DNA of 64,000 nt, from NCBI GenBank assembly GCA_022843825.1, contig JALHMX010000011.1, positions 1 through 64,000 on the forward strand, in the 5' to 3' direction. The notes under the pieces are model-generated. The model was given only the letters and a program-made list of their open reading frames with translations, made no database searches and was not told the origin of the DNA. The position numbers and the translations under genes are program-made. Source of the DNA: Pseudobdellovibrionaceae bacterium. GTDB taxonomy: Bacteria; Bdellovibrionota; Bdellovibrionia; Bdellovibrionales; Bdellovibrionaceae. This document shows positions 57,349 to 64,000 of the stretch, one piece after another (position 1 is the stretch's first letter; each line of letters begins with the position of its first letter).

Positions 57349-58070
57349 TACAAATCAAAAACTTTAAAAAATCCTTTGGCACTAATTTAGTTCATGACGG
57401 CGTTACTTTTGATGTAAAAAAAGGAGAGTGCTTAGGTTTGGTCGGGGGTTCAGGCGCCGGAAAATCCGTTATCCTGCGTAGTTTAATTGGATTAGAGCAG
57501 GCCGATTCCGGGTCTATTCTGATTAATTCAGTAGATATAACTCACATGAGTGAAAAAGAGCTGGTTGAGATTCGGAAAAAGATAGCCTATGTTTTTCAAA
57601 ATGGAGCCTTGTTTGATTCAATGACAGTTTTTGATAATTTAGCTTATTCCTTACGTGCACATACGCAGCTGAATGAATCACAGATTGACGATAGAATTTC
57701 TGTGCAATTGGATGAGTTCGGACTTCTCTCTGCAAAACTATTATACCCCTCTGAATTATCAGGCGGAATGCAAAAACGAATTGGACTTGCACGCGCAATT
57801 ATGCTGGGACCGGATATTATATTATACGATGAACCTACGGCAGGACTTGATCCATATAACACAATAAAAATTCAAGAACTTATTTTAAGAATGAAATCTA
57901 AAGGAGTAACATCAATACTTGTTACCCATGATATGCCGACAGGTATTGCTGTTTGCGATCGCTTTGTCTTCTTACAAAACAAAGTTATCAGCGAAGATGG
58001 TCAAACCGAAGAGCTATTAAACAAACCAGATAGTCTTATTAATCAATTTATCAAAGGACAAATCGTATGA
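57339..58070 (+). CDS. mlaF: MlaF-family ABC transporter ATP-binding protein
   Basis: GLVGGSGAGKSVILRSLIGLE, LSGGMQKRIGLARAIMLGPDIILYDEPTAGLDP. Confidence 0.94.
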   Translation: MDVIQIKNFKKSFGTNLVHDGVTFDVKKGECLGLVGGSGAGKSVILRSLIGLEQADSGSILINSVDITHMSEKELVEIRKKIAYVFQNGALFDSMTVFDNLAYSLRAHTQLNESQIDDRISVQLDEFGLLSAKLLYPSELSGGMQKRIGLARAIMLGPDIILYDEPTAGLDPYNTIKIQELILRMKSKGVTSILVTHDMPTGIAVCDRFVFLQNKVISEDGQTEELLNKPDSLINQFIKGQIV

Positions 58071-58831
58071 ACGAACATATTAAAGTCGGCGCATTTTTTG
58101 GATTAGGACTTTTAACTATAATGGTGACGATATTTTTGCTAGGATCTAACAAATCTATTTTTAGCACATCCCTAAGAATACACTCTTACTTTGACGCTGC
58201 TCAAGGTTTAAGTAACGGAGCAGTTGTCTCGTTGGCTGGAGTAAGAGTAGGCAATGTTGAAAATATAGAATTTGATGAAAATAAAAATCTAGTGCGAATC
58301 GAATACTTTATTCAATCCACTTACCAGAAAAAAATAAAAACTGATTCTACTGTAGATATACGAACTCAGGGCGCACTTGGCGATAAATATCTATACATAA
58401 CGCCAGGACGTGGGACTGAGACTATTTCTGACAATTCTGAAATTAAAGGCGAATACGGAAATGATTTTCTTTCCATTCTGAGTAAGCGCGGATCTGAAAG
58501 TGAAAAAATATTTGATGCCATTTCAGATTTGCAAATTCTGCTTAAAAGCATAGTTAAAGATAATAAAATTCCTCATTTAATTCAAAAGCTAGACAAGACA
58601 GCTGACAATTTACAAGACACCACTGCTCAACTAAAACAAGCTACGGCCAATAATCGTATTGAAAAATCAATGACTCGCCTAGATTCTATCCTAGAGAAAG
58701 TGGACAATGGTCAAGGCACTCTAGGGGCTCTTATTAATGACAGATCTGTTCACAATAGACTAAAAACCATTCTTGGTGCTGGAGAAAAACAGCAGCAAAT
58801 GAAAAGTATTCTCAAATCCAGTGTGGAATAA
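58067..58831 (+). CDS. mlaD: MlaD/MCE family protein
   Basis: N-terminal TM, YFDAAQGLSNGAVVSLAGVRVGNVENIEF, ALGDKYLYITPG. Confidence 0.92.
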   Translation: MNEHIKVGAFFGLGLLTIMVTIFLLGSNKSIFSTSLRIHSYFDAAQGLSNGAVVSLAGVRVGNVENIEFDENKNLVRIEYFIQSTYQKKIKTDSTVDIRTQGALGDKYLYITPGRGTETISDNSEIKGEYGNDFLSILSKRGSESEKIFDAISDLQILLKSIVKDNKIPHLIQKLDKTADNLQDTTAQLKQATANNRIEKSMTRLDSILEKVDNGQGTLGALINDRSVHNRLKTILGAGEKQQQMKSILKSSVE

Positions 58832-58836
58832 GAAAA

Positions 58837-58890
58837 GGGTGCCAGGTTGAGTTTACGGACGCGCCGCTTACAGGAACGGTGCCTGACCTT
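58837..58890. repeat. GGTGCCAGGC family repeat, copy D
   Basis: GGGTGCCAGGTTGAGTTTACGGACGCGCCGCTTACAGGAACGGTGCCTGACC between convergent mlaD and DUF721 genes. Confidence 0.75.
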
Positions 58891-58895
58891 TTTTT

Positions 58896-59276
58896 TTACT
58901 TAACAAATTTCTTCACGTCCTTTTTAAAGCCTTCATCGCTTTTGTAAGGAATATTTTTTCGATCTAAAGTGTATCGAATTTCAGTGACGAAGTTTTTTTT
59001 GAATTTTTGATTTACAGTATTTTTGATGGTTTCGGACATAAAAGTCATTTGTTGCATCCACGTCGAGTTTTTTACCCATAACCATAGGACGCCATTTCGA
59101 TAAGCCACGGGCTCAGTGTACTCCGCAGTGGTCGGACCGACGACATCTGTCCAACTCAGCCACAACTTCCATCTTAAAAATTGCTCAGAAACCGGCCCTC
59201 CGGCTTTTTCTTCAAATAGGCTTTTTAAGACTTCTGCCGAGCTTTTAAATTTAGATTTAATATCATTATCTCGCAT
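58896..59276 (-). CDS. DUF721/DciA family protein
   Basis: WRLW-like core SWTDVVGPTTAEYTEPVAYRNGVLWLWVKNSTWMQQMTFM. Confidence 0.75.
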   Translation of the reverse strand: MRDNDIKSKFKSSAEVLKSLFEEKAGGPVSEQFLRWKLWLSWTDVVGPTTAEYTEPVAYRNGVLWLWVKNSTWMQQMTFMSETIKNTVNQKFKKNFVTEIRYTLDRKNIPYKSDEGFKKDVKKFVK

Positions 59277-59301
59277 GAGCTATTAAAAATAGCCCATAAA
59301 C

Positions 59302-59330
59302 TTGCTTTTTGTCATGATTAAGTCTATTGA
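59302..59330 (+). promoter_or_regulatory. Candidate promoter of trmFO
   Basis: TTGCTT-N17-TATTGA, 6 nt before ATG. Confidence 0.45.
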
Positions 59331-59336
59331 TGACCC

Positions 59337-60671
59337 ATGCCAGAACAAACTTCTCAACCTAAGTCATTATCAAGCATTTCCGTTGTAGGAGCGGGTTTGG
59401 CTGGCAGCGAATGTGCTCTACAATTAGCCGACTTAGGATATGCCGTAACATTATACGAAATGCGCGGAGTTCAATCAACTGAAGCCCACAAGACCACAGA
59501 TTTTGCCGAACTGGTGTGTTCAAATTCTTTTGGGAGCCAATCCAGCGTGTCGGCACCGGGACAACTCAAGTGGGAAGCCCAACACTTAAATAGTTATATT
59601 TTAAAGACAGCCAAAGAATTTTCGGTACCTGCAGGACAAGCTTTAGGAATAGACCGTGAAGTGTTTGCAAAAAAAATTACCGAGTTAGTTGCAGCTCATC
59701 CGAAAATCAAAATTGAACGCAAAGTTGTTAACAGCCTAAACGAAGTGCCGCGACCCACAGTCGTTGCTACAGGACCTTTAACTTTTGAACCCTTAGCCAA
59801 TAGCCTAAAAGATCATTTTGGCGATGATTTTCTTTATTTTTTTGATGCCATCGCCCCGATTATTGATGCCGATTCGATTAATACTGAAGTTGCGTGGAAA
59901 GCCGATCGTTACAACAAAGGCACTGCAGATTATTACAACTGTCCGCTTAACAAAGAACAATATTTTAACTTCGTTAAAGAAATTGAGCTTGCGCGAAAAA
60001 TTGAACCTAAACATTTTGAAACCACAAATTTTTTTGAAGGCTGTATGCCCATCGAAGTCATGGTGGAGCGTGGTCCTCAAACGCTGCGCTTTGGCCCCAT
60101 GAAACCTGTAGGCTTAGATGATCCTCGTACTGGTCGTTATCCTTTTGCCGTGGTTCAACTCAGACAAGACAATGCCGAAGCCACAGCCTACAACATTGTG
60201 GGTTTTCAAACTCGTATGGCCTATGGCGAACAAACTCGTATTTTCAAAATGATTCCCGGACTAGAAAACGCAGAGTTTTTAAAGTTGGGAAGCATTCACC
60301 GTAATTTATATATAAATACTCCCAAAATGCTGAATAAAGATTTATCCAGCAAAAAGGATCCTTGGCTTTTTTTCGCCGGACAAATCACCGGCGTTGAAGG
60401 CTATTTTGAATCGACCTGCACAGGATTGTTGGTCGCCAAATTTATACATCAGAAATTAAGTGATAAAACATTCTCTCCGCCTCCGCGTCTGTCTGCTATG
60501 GGATCATTGCTGAATGCAATTACTGACGAATTTAAAATTAACACCTTCCAACCAACGAATATTAATTTTGCGTTGTTTCCACCATTAGAAAATCCAACTA
60601 AAGACAAAGCCCTCAAAAAAGCGGCTCAGATTAAATTAGCGCAAGATGCTTTAGTTCAGTGGACTCTTTGA
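59337..60671 (+). CDS. trmFO: Methylenetetrahydrofolate-tRNA-(uracil54-C5)-methyltransferase TrmFO
   Basis: VVGAGLAGSECALQLADLGYAVTLYEMR, TDFAELVCSNSFGS, FEGCMPIEVMVERGPQTLRFGPMKPVGL. Confidence 0.97.
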   Translation: MPEQTSQPKSLSSISVVGAGLAGSECALQLADLGYAVTLYEMRGVQSTEAHKTTDFAELVCSNSFGSQSSVSAPGQLKWEAQHLNSYILKTAKEFSVPAGQALGIDREVFAKKITELVAAHPKIKIERKVVNSLNEVPRPTVVATGPLTFEPLANSLKDHFGDDFLYFFDAIAPIIDADSINTEVAWKADRYNKGTADYYNCPLNKEQYFNFVKEIELARKIEPKHFETTNFFEGCMPIEVMVERGPQTLRFGPMKPVGLDDPRTGRYPFAVVQLRQDNAEATAYNIVGFQTRMAYGEQTRIFKMIPGLENAEFLKLGSIHRNLYINTPKMLNKDLSSKKDPWLFFAGQITGVEGYFESTCTGLLVAKFIHQKLSDKTFSPPPRLSAMGSLLNAITDEFKINTFQPTNINFALFPPLENPTKDKALKKAAQIKLAQDALVQWTL

Positions 60672-60678
60672 ATTTTAC

Positions 60679-60715
60679 TGCGCTGTTTACAGGAAAGTAG
60701 CCTGACCCCTTTTTA
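60679..60715. repeat. GGTGCCAGGC family repeat, copy E (half element)
   Basis: CGCTGTTTACAGGAAAGTAGCCTGACCCCTTTTT between convergent trmFO and glmS. Confidence 0.65.
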
Positions 60716-62563
60716 TTCGACAGTGACAGATTTGGCGAGATTGCGGGGTTGGTCGACGTCGTAACCTAAGCTGTCGGCTAAGTGATAGGCCATCAACTGA
60801 AGGGGCACGACAGCGATAATGGGATTAGTCGTCCACAGAGAGCCAGGAAGTGATAAGTAGTATTCACTCATGTCTTTTAAGGCTTTGTTTTCACCGGTAC
60901 CGATTGAAATAATTTTTCCGCCGCGCGCTTTAGCTTCTTGCAGGTTGCTTACAGTTTTATCTAGCAGCTCATCTGAAGGAGCGACAACCACGATGGCCAT
61001 GGATTCATCAATTAAAGCCAACGGCCCATGTTTCATTTCGCCAGCCGCATAGCCTTCGGCATGCATGTAAGCTAACTCTTTAAGTTTTAATGCGCCTTCT
61101 AAAGCTATAGGATAATTTACCCCTCGGCCAAGATAAAGGAAACCTTTGTATTTCTGTAACTCTTTTGCCGCTTCTGAAAAATACTTATCATAAGCTAAAA
61201 CAACTTCGATTTGACTGGGAATAGTTAATAAGTTTTGCACGTATTCTTTCTCACTAACTGGAGAAAGCGATCCACGAGCTTTGGAAATTTGCAAAGCGAG
61301 GACATTTAACAATGCCAAGGTACTGGTGAAAGCTTTAGTGCTAGCTACTCCAATTTCCACTCCAGAATTCATATACATGTGCGCATCAGCTTCACGGTCA
61401 ATCGAGGACTGCGCGACATTAGTAATGGATAGAACTTGAGCGCCTTGCTCTTTGGCCAATCGCACCGCGGCCAACGTGTCTGCCGTTTCTCCACTTTGCG
61501 AAACTGAAATCACTAAACTGTTTTTTGGTATTACCGGACGTCGATAACGAAATTCACTAGCTATATCAGTATCGACCGGTACTCGGCATATTTGCTCTAT
61601 CAAATATTTTCCGATCATCGACGCATAAAAACTAGTTCCACAAGCGACGAAAATAACCCGCTCAATACTTTTAAAAATCGTTTCGCTGTTAAAACTTTTA
61701 CCTTGGTCGTTAAACTTAACTGCATGTGTGTCGGTGTCAATATAAGGAGCTATGGCCGCAGCTACAGATCGCGGCTGCTCATATAACTCTTTCAACATAA
61801 AATGGCGATAACCCATTTTTTCCACCATATCCGCAGTCCAGTTTAAAACAGTTATCTCTTTTTTTAAGGTGGCGCCATCAGCATTATAATAATTAACGGC
61901 TTTGTCTTTGATATGGACCACTTCGCGATCGTTCAGATAAACAAATCTATTGGTATGGACCAAAGCGGCCTGTACATCACTGACAACAAAGAATTCTGAC
62001 TTTTCAGTATCTTTACTTAACCCCACTATAAGTGGTGGTCCATCTTTGAATGCGACCAATTCATTAGGTGATTTTTCCCAAAGCGCAACGATCGAAAACG
62101 CTCCAATAATTTTTTTCAACACAATTTGAACTGACAATAATAGGTTTTGATTTTTTTGAAGCTCTTTCCAAATTAAATGCGCGACCAGTTCTGAATCTGT
62201 ATCCGAGCTAATCACAGCGCCCTCTTTAATTAGTTCAGCTTTAATTTCTAAATAGTTTTCGATTATTCCGTTATGGACTAAACTTACTTCTCCAACCTGA
62301 TGAGGATGCGCATTTCTTTCGTTAGGCGCACCATGAGTTGCCCAACGAGTATGGCCTATGCCGACATGACCATTAAAGTCTTCGTTAAGTACTTTTTCCT
62401 CTAAGGCCTTTAATTTTCCCTGTGCTCGAATACGTTTTGTTTTACCATTATGAATAATTGCTACGCCTGCGCTATCATATCCGCGATATTCCAATTTTTT
62501 TAAACCATCAATAATGACTGTTTTAGGATTTTTTTCGCCTAAGTAGCCAACAATTCCACACAT
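60713..62563 (-). CDS. glmS: Glutamine-fructose-6-phosphate aminotransferase
   Basis: MCGIVGYLGEKNPKTVIIDGLKKLEYRGYDSAGVA, HTRWATHGAPNERNAHPH, SQSGETADTLAA. Confidence 0.98.
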   Translation of the reverse strand: MCGIVGYLGEKNPKTVIIDGLKKLEYRGYDSAGVAIIHNGKTKRIRAQGKLKALEEKVLNEDFNGHVGIGHTRWATHGAPNERNAHPHQVGEVSLVHNGIIENYLEIKAELIKEGAVISSDTDSELVAHLIWKELQKNQNLLLSVQIVLKKIIGAFSIVALWEKSPNELVAFKDGPPLIVGLSKDTEKSEFFVVSDVQAALVHTNRFVYLNDREVVHIKDKAVNYYNADGATLKKEITVLNWTADMVEKMGYRHFMLKELYEQPRSVAAAIAPYIDTDTHAVKFNDQGKSFNSETIFKSIERVIFVACGTSFYASMIGKYLIEQICRVPVDTDIASEFRYRRPVIPKNSLVISVSQSGETADTLAAVRLAKEQGAQVLSITNVAQSSIDREADAHMYMNSGVEIGVASTKAFTSTLALLNVLALQISKARGSLSPVSEKEYVQNLLTIPSQIEVVLAYDKYFSEAAKELQKYKGFLYLGRGVNYPIALEGALKLKELAYMHAEGYAAGEMKHGPLALIDESMAIVVVAPSDELLDKTVSNLQEAKARGGKIISIGTGENKALKDMSEYYLSLPGSLWTTNPIIAVVPLQLMAYHLADSLGYDVDQPRNLAKSVTVE

Positions 62564-62564
62564 C

Positions 62565-63971
62565 TTAAACTTCCTTTTTACCTGCAGTAAATCTTTTAGC
62601 TAAGCCCTCTTTGTTTTCTTGTCGTCCGCGGGCAATGGCTAGTGCGCCCTCAGGAACATTTTTAGTTATAGTGGAACCTGAGGCAATAATCGAATCCGAA
62701 CCTACCTCTACTGGCGCCACAAATTGACTGTCACTTCCTACAAAAACGCGATCTCCAATTTTAGTTTTATACTTTTTTCGGTCAGCGGCATAATTGCATG
62801 TAATCGTTCCACAACCAATGTTTACATTCTGTCCGATATCTGCGTCGCCCAAATAACTTAGATGTCCAGCCTTAGAATGATCTCCGAAGTTTACTTTTTT
62901 AAGTTCTACGAAGTTTCCTATCTGAGCACTTTTACCGATCACTGTATCCGGGCGAATGCGCGCATAAGGTCCTACTTTAGCCTGGGATTTAATATGCGAC
63001 TGTTCAAGATAGCTACCTGCCTTGATCTGTACACCGTCCTCAACAATACAGTCGGAAATAAACGCATTAGGTTCGATCACACAAAACGGACCGATAGCGG
63101 TTTTACCACGCATGAAAACGCCTGGATAAATAACACTGCCAGCTCCAATAGTCACAGATTCCTCGATGTATGCATTGCTGGCATCGATAAAAATAACACC
63201 TGCATGCATAAGTTGATTAACCTTACTTTTGAAAACCTGCGCAGTGGCTGCCGCTAATTCCTCTTGAGTATTCACCCCATGTGCCACTTTCGTATTATTA
63301 CAAAGAATAGCCTCCACGTTTTTACCACCGTCAATGGCTAATGAAATTAGATCTGTTAAATAAAATTCTTTCTTAGAGTTTTCATTTTTAATTAACGGCA
63401 GATACTTTTTAAGAACTTCAGCTTTGGCTACGTATATTCCAGTATTAACTTCTTTAATTTTTAGAGTTTCACTCGAAGCATCTTTTGTTTCGACTATAGC
63501 TTTTAACTGTCCTGACTGTCGAATAATGCGACCGAACTCTTTAGGGTTTTCTAGGTTAACTGAAATTACTGCTAAGTCCAGTTTACGTTCACGAAAGTCC
63601 GTTACAAAGTTTTTAAGATCTTCAGAAGTAATTAGCGGATGATCGCCGTTTACAATAATAACATCACCATCCAAAGACGCAATGTCTGCAGTTCCTACAG
63701 CGTTAGCGGTTCCCAATTGTTGAGCCTGCTGATGCAATTGGATGTGTAATTGCTTTTGCACCAATGAGGCAAATGGTTCTAAAACAGATTGAACCAGATG
63801 ATGCCCATGTCCTAAAACAACGCGGGCTTCATCAAAATCTGCTGCTAGACAATGTGAAAGTATGCGCAAAATCATGGGCTGACCTGCAATAGGATGTAAT
63901 ACTTTTGGCAAAGGACTTTTCATTCGTGTCCCTTGACCTGCTGCGAGTATAATAGCTGTGGTTTTTGTCAT
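62565..63971 (-). CDS. glmU: Bifunctional GlmU (UDP-GlcNAc pyrophosphorylase / GlcN-1-P acetyltransferase)
   Basis: AIILAAGQGTRMKSPLPKVLHPIAGQPM, left-handed beta-helix repeats, YARIRPDTVIG, GCGTITCNYAADRKKYKTKIGDRVFVGSDSQFVAPV. Confidence 0.97.
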   Translation of the reverse strand: MTKTTAIILAAGQGTRMKSPLPKVLHPIAGQPMILRILSHCLAADFDEARVVLGHGHHLVQSVLEPFASLVQKQLHIQLHQQAQQLGTANAVGTADIASLDGDVIIVNGDHPLITSEDLKNFVTDFRERKLDLAVISVNLENPKEFGRIIRQSGQLKAIVETKDASSETLKIKEVNTGIYVAKAEVLKKYLPLIKNENSKKEFYLTDLISLAIDGGKNVEAILCNNTKVAHGVNTQEELAAATAQVFKSKVNQLMHAGVIFIDASNAYIEESVTIGAGSVIYPGVFMRGKTAIGPFCVIEPNAFISDCIVEDGVQIKAGSYLEQSHIKSQAKVGPYARIRPDTVIGKSAQIGNFVELKKVNFGDHSKAGHLSYLGDADIGQNVNIGCGTITCNYAADRKKYKTKIGDRVFVGSDSQFVAPVEVGSDSIIASGSTITKNVPEGALAIARGRQENKEGLAKRFTAGKKEV

Positions 63972-64000
63972 GTCTTAACAGTATCTATTTCGATGCCCTT

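Noticed and set aside
1-64000. CRISPR arrays, tRNA/rRNA genes, prophage, transposases, classical defence systems
   Set aside because: No regularly spaced direct repeats, no cloverleaf sequences noticed and no integrase, transposase, Cas or restriction-modification motifs in the ORF translations.

Overview
This 64-kb window is almost entirely ordinary, densely packed bacterial chromosome. The gene content (sheath-type flagellar locus, many small secreted and outer-membrane proteins, mosaic strand use) suggests a Bdellovibrio-like / Oligoflexia genome, but that placement is inference. Main blocks: a partial transketolase and adenosine deaminase; a menaquinone/chorismate cluster (menF-menD-menH, DAHP synthase, ubiE/menG, chorismate mutase); MFS transporter, valS and an M24 peptidase; a 2OG-Fe(II) oxygenase, trmO and an S1/P1 nuclease; three tandem paralogous outer-membrane proteins; rnr-ubiB; a TonB-dependent receptor; acs; small secreted proteins; yacG, HU, pfkA, an ABC substrate-binding protein and PhoD; a ~15-kb flagellar operon on the minus strand (TPR protein, Fis-type HTH, flgBC-fliEFGHIJ, motE-like, fliK, flgD, flg_new, flgE); an mla-type lipid transporter operon; DUF721/DciA, trmFO, glmS and glmU. 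I saw no rRNA, tRNA, CRISPR array, transposase or prophage. The items most worth a second look are: (1) a dispersed palindromic GGTGCCAGGC repeat family at gene ends; (2) the acs/TonB-receptor intergenic region, with stacked hairpins, a T6 tract, a perfect Shine-Dalgarno, a 43-aa hydrophobic ORF and flanking repeats; (3) a 149-bp out-of-phase overlap of rnr and ubiB; (4) a sigma54-type promoter in front of a flagellar operon that also encodes a stand-alone Fis-type HTH protein and a large TPR protein; (5) overlapping divergent promoters between menF and DAHP synthase; (6) several apparently leaderless genes; (7) two other unannotated tiny membrane ORFs. All calls come from reading the sequence; no database search was run.
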